NCBI RefSeq assembly: GCF_001488575.1
Contig: NZ_LN831302.1
Coordinates: forward strand, 2,046,001-2,110,000
Direction: 5' to 3'
Source: Halobacterium hubeiense
GTDB lineage: Archaea > Halobacteriota > Halobacteria > Halobacteriales > Halobacteriaceae
Length of the DNA stretch: 64,000 nucleotides
Part shown: in pieces, positions 54,258 to 62,883 of the stretch
Layout of the letters: every line of letters starts with the position of its first letter
Numbering within the stretch: the stretch's first letter is position 1
Translations under genes and position numbers: made by a program
The notes under the pieces: model-generated
Database searches by the model: none
What the model was told of the DNA's origin: nothing
The model's input: only the letters and a program-made list of their open reading frames with translations

Positions 54258-55904
54258 ATGCACCCCGACGACGACCCCTACATTCTCGGCGACGAACGCG
54301 GCTTCTGGGCGGACACCGCGGCCGACCGCGTGCTCGACCGCGACCCCGAGGAGCCAATCGTCATCAAGGGCGGCATCTCGCCGTCGGGCGTCCCGCACCT
54401 CGGGAACATGAACGAAATCGTCCGCGGCTACTTCGTCGCGGAAGTGCTCCGGGAGCGCGGCTACGACGTCCGGCAGATTTTCACCAGCGACGACCGCGAC
54501 CCGCTCCGCAAGCTCCCGCGGAAGCTCGCGGACCTCGACGGCGACCTCGTCGATTTGGGGGACGTGAACGCGGGCGCGCTCGGGCAGAATCTCGGTGCGC
54601 CCTACACGGCGATTCCCGACCCGTTCGGGTGCTGTGAGTCCTACGGCGCGCACTTCTCGAATCTCATCGAGGAGTCCGCGGAGCTGCTGGGCATCGACGT
54701 GGAGATGGTGTCGAACACCGAGCTGTACGAGGACGGCGACCTCGAAGCAGTCACGGAGTTCCTCCTCGAAAACCGGGAGAACGCTCGCGAGGTGCTCGGC
54801 GAGTACCAGGAGAAAGTCGACGCCGACTACGTCCCGTTCCGGCCCATCTGCGAGAACTGCGGCCACGTCACCGAGACCGACGCCGTCACCGACATCGACC
54901 TCGACGAGGGCGTCGTCCACTACGAGTGCAGCGACGTCGAGGCTGGCGACCGCACCATCGAGGGCTGCGGGCACGAGGGCACCGCGAGCCTGCGCGACGG
55001 GAAGCTCCCGTGGCGCTTCGAGTGGCCCGCGCAGTGGCAGGTGCTGGGCGTGGACTTCGAGCCGTTCGGCAAAGACCACGCCGAGGGCTCGTGGCCGTCC
55101 GGGACGGACGTCGCGCGCAACGTCCTCGACGACGAACCCCCGGTGCCGATGGTGTACGAGTGGTTCACGCTCGACGGCGAGCCGTTCTCCTCCTCGGAGG
55201 GCCACGTCGTCCTCGTGCAGGACGTGCTCCGGCTCCTGGAGCCGGAAGTGGTGCGGTTCTTCTTCAGCAAGGACCCCCAGCGAGCGCGGGACTTCTCCGT
55301 CGAACGCCTCGACCAACTGGTCGACGAGTTCGACCGCATGGAAGCCGTCTACTTCGGGGAAATCGACGCCGACGAGGACGAACGCGAGCGCGCCGAACGC
55401 GTCTACCCCCTCGTCGTGGACGAGCCCCGCAAAGAGCGCATCCGCATCCCGTACACGTTCGCGGCCGTGCTCGGGATGACCGACGACCCCGCGCTCCGCG
55501 AGGAAATCGCACGGCGCGAGGGACACATCCCCGAGGACGCCCCCGACTGGGCAATCGACGCCGCGCTGGAACGCGTCGAGCGCGCCCGCGAGTGGGCACG
55601 CCGCACGGACAACGAGTTCAACTACAGCCTCGCGCGCACGGAGATTCCCGACCACGACTTCGACGCCGCCACCGAGGAAGCCCTCGACGAGCTCGCGGAC
55701 TTCCTCGAAGCCGAGGAGCCCGACGGCGACGAGCTACAGGGCGAAATCTACGAGACCGCCAAGCGCCACGACGTCGACATCGGCGCGTTCTTCTCCGCGG
55801 GCTACCGGCTGTTCTTCGACGAGGACCAGGGCCCGAAGCTCGGGCCGTTCCTCGCGAAGCTCGACCGCGAGTTCGTGCTCGGGCGGCTGCGCCGCCGGCG
55901 CTGA
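54258..55904 (+). CDS. lysS: Lysyl-tRNA synthetase, class I
   Basis: Class I LysRS, the archaeal type, charges tRNA-Lys. The 548-residue protein has a HIGH-like PHLGN in GISPSGVPHLGNMNE (about 39-53) and a KMSKS-like loop FSSSEGHVVL (about 309-318) in which the usual final Lys is replaced by Glu. A zinc knuckle CENCGHVT...CSDVEAG...CGHEGT lies in the insert (about 197-240). Full length; the C-terminal domain ends FVLGRLRRRR, a basic tail. Two-base gap after pyrH. Confidence 0.95.
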   Translation: MHPDDDPYILGDERGFWADTAADRVLDRDPEEPIVIKGGISPSGVPHLGNMNEIVRGYFVAEVLRERGYDVRQIFTSDDRDPLRKLPRKLADLDGDLVDLGDVNAGALGQNLGAPYTAIPDPFGCCESYGAHFSNLIEESAELLGIDVEMVSNTELYEDGDLEAVTEFLLENRENAREVLGEYQEKVDADYVPFRPICENCGHVTETDAVTDIDLDEGVVHYECSDVEAGDRTIEGCGHEGTASLRDGKLPWRFEWPAQWQVLGVDFEPFGKDHAEGSWPSGTDVARNVLDDEPPVPMVYEWFTLDGEPFSSSEGHVVLVQDVLRLLEPEVVRFFFSKDPQRARDFSVERLDQLVDEFDRMEAVYFGEIDADEDERERAERVYPLVVDEPRKERIRIPYTFAAVLGMTDDPALREEIARREGHIPEDAPDWAIDAALERVERAREWARRTDNEFNYSLARTEIPDHDFDAATEEALDELADFLEAEEPDGDELQGEIYETAKRHDVDIGAFFSAGYRLFFDEDQGPKLGPFLAKLDREFVLGRLRRRR

Positions 55905-55955
55905 CCCCTTCGGATACCCAACGGCTTTTGCCGCGCGGCCCCTGAATCTCGGGTA

Positions 55956-57746
55956 ATGGATATCTGGACGGTTCTCGGCGTCGCCCTGCTGGCGTACTGG
56001 GCCGGCGTGTCGTGGGCGAAGGCCCGCAACCTCCTGCCGTCGTTCGTCTCCGCGACCGGGCCGGTGCTCACCCTCCACACGAAGCGCGGGAAGCGGCTAC
56101 TGGCGTGGGCCGCGACCCCCAAGCGGTTCTGGCGCGCGTGGGGGAACTTCGGGCTCGGCGTCGCGCTCGTCGTCGCCGCCGGCACGCTGTTCATGCTGGT
56201 CACGTCCGCGGCGCAGACGCTCGCGAACCCGCCCGCGCCCACCGCGGTGAACCAGCCGCGGAACGCGCTGGTCATCCCGGGCGTCAGCGACTTCATGCCG
56301 CTGTCGGTCGCCCCCGAAATCGTCGCGGGGCTGTTCATCGGGATGGTCGTCCACGAGTTCGGCCACGGCCTGATGTGCTACGTCGAGGACATCGACGTGG
56401 ACTCGATGGGCGCGGTACTGCTCGCGGTGCTTCCCATCGGCGCGTTCGTCCAGCCCGACGAGGAGAGCCAGCGCCGCGCCGACCGCGGGTCGCAGGCGCG
56501 CATGTTCGCGGCGGGCGTGACGAACAACTTCCTCGTGGTCGTCGTGGCGTTCGCACTCCTGTTCGGCCCGGTCGCGGGCGCGGTCGGCGTCGCCAGCGGC
56601 GGACTGGTCGGCGACGTCCACGACGACTCGGCGGCCGCCGCGGCCGGCGTCGGCGCGGGCGACCGCGTCACCGCGGTCGGCGGCGTCCCGGTCGCGAACA
56701 ACACGGAGTTCCAGCGGGCGCTCGACGACGCCGAGAGCCGCGAGGTCACGGTGACGCTGGCCGGCGGCAACGAAGTGCGCGTCGACCGCCACCTCCTCGT
56801 GACCGGCGTCGCCACCGACTCGCCGCTGGCCGCGCTCGGAACGGGGAGCGTCCTCGCGGAAGTCAACGGCACGGCGGTCTACACGCAGCGCGGGCTCGAA
56901 GCCGCCGTCGAGAACCGGACGGTCGCGACCTTCGAAACGGCCAACGGGTCGAGTGTCACCGCGCCCGCCGGCGCCTTCGTCACCGTCGTCCCCGACACGC
57001 CCGCGGACGCCGCCGGCCTCCCCGCGGAGGGGAACGCCATCGTGACGCGAATCGACGACGAGCGCGTCACCAGCGGCAGCGACATGGGCGACGCCCTCGA
57101 CGCACACGACCCCGGCGAGACGGTGACCGTCGAGGCCTTCGTGAACGGGACCGTCGATACGTACGACGTCGCGCTCGGCGAGCAGAGCGACGGCTCCAGT
57201 TACTTCGGCGGCGTCATCGCCACCGGCGTCAGCGGCCTCTCCGCGTCAGGGTTCGGCGCGCAACTGTACCCCGCCGACGCGTTCCTCTCGCTGGCCTCCG
57301 GGGACGTCGAGGGGACGGGGCTGGGACTGCTGCTCGGGGGCGGCGCCAGCGGCCTCGTCGGGTTCCTGCAGGGCATCGCGGCCGCGCTGTTCCTCCCGCT
57401 TCTGAGCATCATCGACCCGTCGCTGGCGTTCAACTTCCCCGGGTTCGCGGGCGTGAACACGAGCTTCTACGTCGCCGCCGGGCCGCTGCCGGACGCGGTG
57501 GTGTTCGTCGTTGCGAACGTCCTGCTGTGGACCGGGTGGATAAACCTCAACCTCGCCTTCTTCAACTGCATCCCCGCGTTCCCGCTGGACGGCGGCCACC
57601 TGCTGCGGACGGTCGCGGAAGCGGTCACCTCGCGGCTCCCCATCGGCGACCGGCGAGCGGTCACCCGCGCCATCACCACGAGCATCGGGCTGACGATGCT
57701 CGCGGCGCTGGTCGTGATGTTCTTCGGCCCGCAGCTACTGGGCTAG
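55956..57746 (+). CDS. M50 site-2-type protease with PDZ domains (copy 2)
   Basis: The 596-residue membrane protease has HEFGHGLM (about residues 132-139) for zinc, two PDZ-like regions: one after DDSAAAAAGVGAGDRVTAVGG (about 225-275) and a second after DAAGLPAEGNAIVTRIDDERV (about 345-400), and a C-terminal helix with NCIPAFPLDGGHLLR (about 538-552) holding the second metal Asp. It resembles RseP/S2P regulators that cleave membrane anti-sigma-like proteins; its substrate here is unknown. It lies 51 bp after lysS and ends in a CTAG shared with padR. Confidence 0.92.
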   Translation: MDIWTVLGVALLAYWAGVSWAKARNLLPSFVSATGPVLTLHTKRGKRLLAWAATPKRFWRAWGNFGLGVALVVAAGTLFMLVTSAAQTLANPPAPTAVNQPRNALVIPGVSDFMPLSVAPEIVAGLFIGMVVHEFGHGLMCYVEDIDVDSMGAVLLAVLPIGAFVQPDEESQRRADRGSQARMFAAGVTNNFLVVVVAFALLFGPVAGAVGVASGGLVGDVHDDSAAAAAGVGAGDRVTAVGGVPVANNTEFQRALDDAESREVTVTLAGGNEVRVDRHLLVTGVATDSPLAALGTGSVLAEVNGTAVYTQRGLEAAVENRTVATFETANGSSVTAPAGAFVTVVPDTPADAAGLPAEGNAIVTRIDDERVTSGSDMGDALDAHDPGETVTVEAFVNGTVDTYDVALGEQSDGSSYFGGVIATGVSGLSASGFGAQLYPADAFLSLASGDVEGTGLGLLLGGGASGLVGFLQGIAAALFLPLLSIIDPSLAFNFPGFAGVNTSFYVAAGPLPDAVVFVVANVLLWTGWINLNLAFFNCIPAFPLDGGHLLRTVAEAVTSRLPIGDRRAVTRAITTSIGLTMLAALVVMFFGPQLLG

Positions 57747-58264
57747 TCGTCGAGGCCCATCCGGTCGGCGAACTCCTCGGGCGTGTCCTCGACGCGCTCG
57801 AACTCCTCGAAGTAGTACTCGTGGTGGCGGATGAGCTGCTCGGCGATCCACGCCGAGAACGCCTCGTCGAAGCGCCACCCCTCGCCCTCCTCGGGGTTGT
57901 CCACGTCGAAGCGCTCGTCGGTCGCCAGCACCGCGAACACGTGGTAGAACCCGAGGATGACGTCCGTCACGTCGTCGGCGGTCTGCCCGACCTCCTCGCG
58001 CTTCTCCGCGAGCTTCTCGCGGCCCGCCTCCGTTATCTCGAAGTACTTGCGGTCGGGCTCGTCCTCGACCTCGATGCGCTCGGCGTACCCCTCCTCCTCG
58101 AACTTGTAGAGGATGGGGTAGACGGAGCCGTAGGAGGGCTCCCAGTGGCCGCCGCTGAGGTCGCCGATCTCCTTGAGAATCTCGTACCCGTAGCGCGGGC
58201 GTTCCTCCAGCAGTTCCAACACGAGATACGAGACGAGCCCTTTCGGCGGACCGCTCTTGCGCAT
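57743..58264 (-). CDS. PadR-family transcriptional regulator
   Basis: The 173-residue protein starts MRKSGPPKGLVSYLVLELLEERPRYGYEIL, a winged-helix DNA-binding domain (about 8-85) with GSVYPILYKFEEEGY, then a C-terminal helical dimer domain with DVILGFYHVFAVLATDERF. PadR proteins are repressors, often released by small ligands. It is divergent from pitA across 141 bp that contain an inverted repeat (58291-58327), making pitA a natural target. Confidence 0.9.
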   Translation of the reverse strand: MRKSGPPKGLVSYLVLELLEERPRYGYEILKEIGDLSGGHWEPSYGSVYPILYKFEEEGYAERIEVEDEPDRKYFEITEAGREKLAEKREEVGQTADDVTDVILGFYHVFAVLATDERFDVDNPEEGEGWRFDEAFSAWIAEQLIRHHEYYFEEFERVEDTPEEFADRMGLDD

Positions 58265-58290
58265 TCACGCGGACGTTCCGCGGTTCGCCG

Positions 58291-58327
58291 GGAAAACGTT
58301 TCGGTCGCGGCCATCCCTCCGTTTTCC
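58291..58327. promoter_or_regulatory. Inverted repeat between padR and pitA
   Basis: GGAAAACG (58291-58298) and CGTTTTCC (58320-58327) are perfect 8-base inverted arms 21 bases apart. A related AGGAAAACC lies at 58369-58377 near the pitA start. The arms would fit a dimeric PadR site covering the padR promoter. Confidence 0.45.
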
Positions 58328-58405
58328 GGGCGTTGACGCGGCCAGCGGGTCCGCCGACAGGACTGGTTAGGAAAACCCTTCTACGGCGAATCCCAACACG
58401 CGAAC

Positions 58406-59917
58406 ATGGCAGACGCTCCACCGACCGACGAGGGTTGGTTCGTGCTCCACGACTTCTACACCGTGGACTGGGACGCGTGGCGGGACGCCCCCGAACGGGA
58501 CCGCGACGCGGCCCTCGACGAGGCCGAGTCGTTCCTCGCGCACCGCGAGGCGCTCGCGGACGCCGACGAGGGCGACTCCGCGGTGTTCTCCATCACCGGG
58601 CAGGACGCCGACCTCATGTTCGTCCACTTCCGCGAGTCGCTGGACGAACTCGACCGCATCCAGCGCTCGTTCGAGCAGACGGCGTTCGCGGCGTACACGG
58701 AGCGCGCGCACTCCTACGTCTCCGTCGTCGAGATCTCGGGGTACACCGCGCCCGACTACTTCGAGGACCCCGAGAGCGTGGACGCGGGCCTCCGGCAGTA
58801 CTTCGAGAGCAAGCTCACGCCGGAGATTCCCGAGGACACGTACGTCTCCTTCTACCCGATGAGCAAGCGCCGCCAGCCCGAGCAGAACTGGTACGACCTG
58901 CCGCTGGAGGAGCGCGCGGAGATGATGGAGGTCCACGGCGAACTCGGCAAGCAGTACGCCGGGCGGGTCAGCCAGGTCATCGCGTCCTCCGTGGGCCTCG
59001 ACGACTGGGAGTGGGGCGTGACGCTGTTCGCGGACGACCTCACGGACATCAAGGACATCGTCTACGAGATGCGCTTCGACGAGGTCTCCGCGAAGTACGG
59101 CGAGTTCGGCGAGTTCTTCGTCGGCCGCCGCTTCCCGCCGAGCGACCTCCCCGCGTTCATGGACGGCGCCGAAGTCCCGACGCCCGAAGACGAGGGCCAC
59201 GCGCACGGCCACGGCGAGAGCGGGCACGCGCACGGTGAAGGCGGCCACGGCCACGAACACGGTGACAGTCACGGCCACGACGACGGCCACGAACACGGCG
59301 ACGGCCACCACGACCACGGCGACGAGGAGGAGAGCGACGGCATCCGCGGCGAACTCGAAGACCTCGACATCTACGCGGGTCAGCCCCACGGCGAGGACGT
59401 CTACGCGACGGTCCTCTACTCGGAGGCCGACACCGACGAGCTGTTCGAAGAAGTCGAGGGCCTGCGCGGGAACTTCGACCACTACGACACGCACGTCAAG
59501 ACCGCCGTCTACGACGGCCGCAAGACGGACCGCGCCGCCGTCGTCTCCATCTGGGACACCGCCAGCGCCGCCGACACCGCCGCCGGCTTCCTCTCCGAGC
59601 TCCCCGAGGTCGTCTCCCGCGCCGGCGAGGAGTCCGGCTTCGGCACGATGGGGATGTTCTACGAGACCAAGCCCGAACACACCGACGACTTCGTCGAGAA
59701 GTTCGATACTGTGGCGGACGTCCTCGCGGAGATGGACGGCCACTTCGAGACCGACCTCATGATGAACGTCGAAGACGAGAACGACATGTTCATCGCCAGC
59801 CAGTGGGCGTCCAAGGAGGACGCGATGAGCTTCTTCCGCAGCGACGACTTCGCCGACACCGTCGACTGGGGCCGCGACGTGCTCGCGGACCGGCCGCGGC
59901 ACGTGTTCCTAGCCTAA
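58406..59917 (+). CDS. pitA: PitA: fused chlorite-dismutase-like and ABM heme protein with His-rich linker
   Basis: The 503-residue protein has an N-terminal chlorite-dismutase/HemQ-type domain (about 1-250) with YVSFYPMSKRRQPEQNWYDLPLEER (quoted in parts; the conserved motif near 150-175), a linker of about 50 residues (about 256-306) rich in His: EGHAHGHGESGHAHGEGG and DGHEHGDGHHDHGD, and a C-terminal ABM-type monooxygenase domain (about 330-500). This fusion is known from Haloferax volcanii PitA. The N-domain resembles coproheme decarboxylases; the linker should bind metal ions. The promoter faces padR. Confidence 0.92.
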   Translation: MADAPPTDEGWFVLHDFYTVDWDAWRDAPERDRDAALDEAESFLAHREALADADEGDSAVFSITGQDADLMFVHFRESLDELDRIQRSFEQTAFAAYTERAHSYVSVVEISGYTAPDYFEDPESVDAGLRQYFESKLTPEIPEDTYVSFYPMSKRRQPEQNWYDLPLEERAEMMEVHGELGKQYAGRVSQVIASSVGLDDWEWGVTLFADDLTDIKDIVYEMRFDEVSAKYGEFGEFFVGRRFPPSDLPAFMDGAEVPTPEDEGHAHGHGESGHAHGEGGHGHEHGDSHGHDDGHEHGDGHHDHGDEEESDGIRGELEDLDIYAGQPHGEDVYATVLYSEADTDELFEEVEGLRGNFDHYDTHVKTAVYDGRKTDRAAVVSIWDTASAADTAAGFLSELPEVVSRAGEESGFGTMGMFYETKPEHTDDFVEKFDTVADVLAEMDGHFETDLMMNVEDENDMFIASQWASKEDAMSFFRSDDFADTVDWGRDVLADRPRHVFLA

Positions 59918-59924
59918 ATTTTTC

Positions 59925-59953
59925 GAGGAGGGTGCGCGGAGCGCACCCTCCTC
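59925..59953. terminator. 13-bp perfect hairpin with T/A flanks after pitA
   Basis: GAGGAGGGTGCGC-GGA-GCGCACCCTCCTC has a 13-bp perfect stem and a 3-nt loop, flanked by ATTTTT (59918-59923) and AAAAAG (59955-59960). It follows the pitA stop by 7 bases, so it is a likely terminator and a member of the hairpin family. Confidence 0.7.
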
Positions 59954-60110
59954 CAAAAAGTCAGATAAAAAGACCGCGCTCACTCCGTTCGCGCGGGGAA
60001 TCGCCTCGCTACGCTCGGCGAATGCATCATTCACAGTAGTTGCCAGTACTGTTTCTTTATTCAGAGTAAAGAGTGGAACTCCCGTTAAGTGCAGACTGCC
60101 CCTCTATCAA

Positions 60111-60120
60111 TATTTAACAT
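60111..60120 (+). promoter_or_regulatory. TATA element of the 57-residue membrane gene
   Basis: TATTTAACAT lies 23-32 nt before the GTG start at 60143. The surrounding 59960-60142 stretch is AT-richer than the rest of the window. Confidence 0.5.
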
Positions 60121-60142
60121 AGCCCCCTTCTATTGTTTTTCT

Positions 60143-60316
60143 GTGCCGAAGTCTGATGACGAAATCAACCGTCTCGGGACGCAGATGATGATTTTGGGTA
60201 CACAGGTCAGTTTACTTGGTCTCGCTATTGCTCACTACTTCAATCCAGTTGTCGGGCTCACGGTTTTCGCGTCCGGATTCCTCGGAACTATTGGTGTATT
60301 CATAGATACTGAGTAG
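60143..60316 (+). CDS. Small AT-rich orphan membrane protein (57 residues)
   Basis: The 57-residue protein starts (GTG) MPKSDDEINRLGTQMMILG, with two hydrophobic helices (about 12-30 and 33-53), and ends GVFIDTE. Base composition and codon use (TTT, TTA, ATT, GCT) differ sharply from the GC-rich neighbours, a sign of recent transfer or of relaxed sequence. The TATA element argues it is expressed. I know of no homologue. It is convergent with the aldo/keto reductase gene, 127 bp away. Confidence 0.6.
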   Translation: MPKSDDEINRLGTQMMILGTQVSLLGLAIAHYFNPVVGLTVFASGFLGTIGVFIDTE

Positions 60317-60443
60317 GCGAGTTCGCTCAATCCGTACACTCACTTACCAATTCATCCACTCCAGTTTCAGTCCCCCTCCGAAATGAAGAAAAAGGACTAG
60401 CAACGACTGCTAAAATCGACTCGCGAAGCGAGGGCTGGCTGCT

Positions 60444-61502
60444 TCAGTCCGCGGAGCCGATGAGGCCGGCTTCCTGCAGGTCCTCGCCGTCGACGCTCGT
60501 GCGGTAGTCCTCGTGGCTCATGCCGTCGAAACGGTCCACGCCGAAGTTATCCTCGTAGAGGTCCGCGACGCGCTCGCGCTCCTCGTCGCTGAGCGCGGGC
60601 GTCTCGGGCGCAGCCGCCCACTCGTCGATGTCTTCTTTCGAGCGGAACGTCGGGGTGACGGTCGCGACCTCGTCGAAGCTCAGGAGCCACTGGATGGCGG
60701 CCTGCCCGAGCGTGCGGTCGCCATTCCGTTCGAGGAAGCGGAGGGCTTCGACCTTCTCCCAGCCCGTCTCGTACCACTCGTCGGGGCGGAAGCCGCGGTG
60801 GTCGCCCTCGCCGAGTTCGGTGTCGGGGGTGACCTGCTCGTTCAGGAGGCCCGAGGAGTGCGGGACGCGCGGAATCAGGGAGGTCGCGGCGTCCTGCTCG
60901 CGGACGTACTCCACGAAGTGGTTGTGGACGTCCTGTTCGAGGACGTTGCCGACGTACTGCACGGAGTCGAACGCCTCCTCGATTGCCGTCTCGCCCTCCG
61001 CAAGCCAGCCGATGGAGGGGCCGAGCGCGACGCCGATGGCGTCCGCGCGGCCGTCCTCGCGGAGTTCGTCCAGCAGTTCGACGACGTCCGGGGTGAGTTC
61101 GGCGACGTCCGGGTTGTGGAGCTGGAGCACGTCCACGTGGTCGACGCCGAGGCGGTCCATGGACTTCTCGACGGCGTCCCGGAGGTACTCGACGGTCATC
61201 TCCTTCGGGAGTTCGCCGTGGCCCGCCTGCGGGTTGTTGTAGAAGTCGTAGCCGACCTTCGTCGCGACGGTCATCTCGTCGCCGCGCTCGTCGAGGACCT
61301 TCCCGAGCAGTTCCTCGCTGCGGCCGTGGCCGTAGACGTCGCCCGTGTCGAAGTACGTGATGCCCTGGTCGAGCGCGTACTCGACCATCTCAAGTGCGTC
61401 GTCCTCGTCGCGGTCGCCCCACCAGTCGGTGCCGACGACCCACGCGCCGAATCCGACTTCGCTGACCTCGACGCCGGAGTTCCCGAGTTCGCGATGTTGC
61501 AT
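60444..61502 (-). CDS. Aldo/keto reductase
   Basis: This 352-residue NAD(P)H-dependent oxidoreductase shows the AKR tetrad: Asp in YFDTGDVYGHGRSEE (with Tyr), Lys in ATKVGYD, His in DVLQLHNPDVAE (about 48-125). The coenzyme site GVALGPSIGWL and C-terminal SKEDIDEWAAA follow. The substrate is unknown; similar haloarchaeal proteins act on sugars or aldehydes. Start ATG 61502 (MQHRELGNSGVEVSEVGFG) is the usual AKR start; a longer upstream frame is not needed. Confidence 0.92.
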   Translation of the reverse strand: MQHRELGNSGVEVSEVGFGAWVVGTDWWGDRDEDDALEMVEYALDQGITYFDTGDVYGHGRSEELLGKVLDERGDEMTVATKVGYDFYNNPQAGHGELPKEMTVEYLRDAVEKSMDRLGVDHVDVLQLHNPDVAELTPDVVELLDELREDGRADAIGVALGPSIGWLAEGETAIEEAFDSVQYVGNVLEQDVHNHFVEYVREQDAATSLIPRVPHSSGLLNEQVTPDTELGEGDHRGFRPDEWYETGWEKVEALRFLERNGDRTLGQAAIQWLLSFDEVATVTPTFRSKEDIDEWAAAPETPALSDEERERVADLYEDNFGVDRFDGMSHEDYRTSVDGEDLQEAGLIGSAD

Positions 61503-61665
61503 ACGCGCCAGTTGGGGCGACGCCCACTTAGCGGGTGCGGTTCCGGTGGGGGTTCCCAATAGACGAACTCGACCTTTATGCCGGCTCGCAGCCGGGTTCC
61601 GTGGTGGTTCCGGGGCTTGCCGTCGGGACGGAAACCAATATCAGTGCCCACGGCCGAGTAGGGGT

Positions 61666-62577
61666 ATGACCAAGCGCCACGTCTCCCTCCCGGACGACGC
61701 GGAGGCGACCCTCCGCGGGTTCGTCTCGGAGGTGGACGACCGACTCGCGGCCGCGAGCGGACCCGAGGAACTCGCGGACGCCGTCACGGAAACGCTCGTG
61801 GACCTCCACGGCGCCCGCGACGCCTACGAGAGCTGGCAGAACGACGAGCACGTCTCCCCGACCGAGGCCGCGCGGCTGGCGAACTTCGACCCCCGGAACG
61901 CCACGCTCGAATCCGAGTACTACGCCGAGAAGGACGAGGACGCGTTCGCGCGCTCGAAGCCCCTGCAGTGGCTGTGGCGGCAGTTCGACAACACGCCGCT
62001 GGCGGACAACGTGGAGTTCGCGCTGCGCTTCCGCCGGATGCTCGCCGGCCACCTCTTCGAGAGCGTCGGCGACGGCGTCCGCCTGTTCAAGGGCATCTCG
62101 ATGACGTACGGCCACAACATCGAGCTGGGGGACAACGTCGTCGTCCACGACGACGTCCACCTCGACGACCGCGGCGAACTCACCGTCGGGGACCGCGCGA
62201 GCGTCAGCGACGGCGTCCACGTCTACACGCACGACCACGACGTCGTCGACCAAACGCACGTCGACAACTACCGCACGGTCATCGGCGACGACGCGCGCGT
62301 GACGCAGGGCGCGCTCGTCCGCGCCGGCGTCCGCGTCGGCGAGAACGCCATCGTCGGGTCGCGGGCGGTCGTCCAGAACGACGTCCCCGACCACCACATC
62401 GCGGTCGGGATGCCCGCCAAGAGCATCAAGGTCAAGCCCGGCTGGGAGTCCGTCGCCGAACCAATCGAGGACGCGGGCGAGAACCGACAGGAACAACGCC
62501 GCATCGACTACGACCTCCCCGACGACCTCGACGCGTTCGACGAGTTCCAGCGCGACCTGCACCCGCCGGACGCCTGA
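61666..62577 (+). CDS. Hexapeptide-repeat acyltransferase with helical N-domain
   Basis: The 303-residue protein has an N-terminal helical domain (about 1-130) and a left-handed beta-helix of hexapeptide repeats (about 145-265: IELGDNVVVHDDVHLDDRG..., then VTQGALVRAGVRVGENAIVGSRAVVQNDVPDHHIAVGMPAK). The repeat and the HDHDVVDQ loop with catalytic-type His are as in maltose/galactoside O-acetyltransferases, whose MPAK ending is present. The acceptor is unknown. TATA-like CCAATATCAG (61635-61644) lies about 26 nt before ATG 61666. Confidence 0.85.
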   Translation: MTKRHVSLPDDAEATLRGFVSEVDDRLAAASGPEELADAVTETLVDLHGARDAYESWQNDEHVSPTEAARLANFDPRNATLESEYYAEKDEDAFARSKPLQWLWRQFDNTPLADNVEFALRFRRMLAGHLFESVGDGVRLFKGISMTYGHNIELGDNVVVHDDVHLDDRGELTVGDRASVSDGVHVYTHDHDVVDQTHVDNYRTVIGDDARVTQGALVRAGVRVGENAIVGSRAVVQNDVPDHHIAVGMPAKSIKVKPGWESVAEPIEDAGENRQEQRRIDYDLPDDLDAFDEFQRDLHPPDA

Positions 62578-62634
62578 TTCTCCCGCGCTGGAACGGGCGA
62601 AGGGCTGAATAGGCTCGCTGTGCTACGGTCACAC

Positions 62635-62883
62635 ATGGAATGGGGGTTGTTCGTGGTCGCGGTGCTGGTCGTGGCGGCCCTACAGTTCGCCGTGTGGCGA
62701 CGCCTCCAGAGCGAGGACGCCGGCGCGCCCGACTCCCCGGGCGTCGGCGATGGCGCCTCACCCGCCGACGTCTCGTCCTCGACGACTGACGACGCCACGA
62801 GCCTGCTGTGTCCGTCCTGTGGCGCGGAGAACGACGCCAGCTATCGGTTCTGCTGCGAGTGCGTCGCGCAGCTACAGCCGTGA
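62635..62883 (+). CDS. Membrane-anchored zinc-ribbon protein
   Basis: The 82-residue protein begins MEWGLFVVAVLVVAALQFAVW, one membrane helix, followed by a Ser/Asp-rich linker (about 27-56) and a zinc-ribbon with CPSCGAEND and CCECVAQ (about 59-80). Such proteins carry a zinc finger to the membrane face. The stop overlaps the next gene start (GTGA). TATA-like CTGAATAGG (62604-62612) at 23-31 nt supports ATG 62635. Confidence 0.8.
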   Translation: MEWGLFVVAVLVVAALQFAVWRRLQSEDAGAPDSPGVGDGASPADVSSSTTDDATSLLCPSCGAENDASYRFCCECVAQLQP

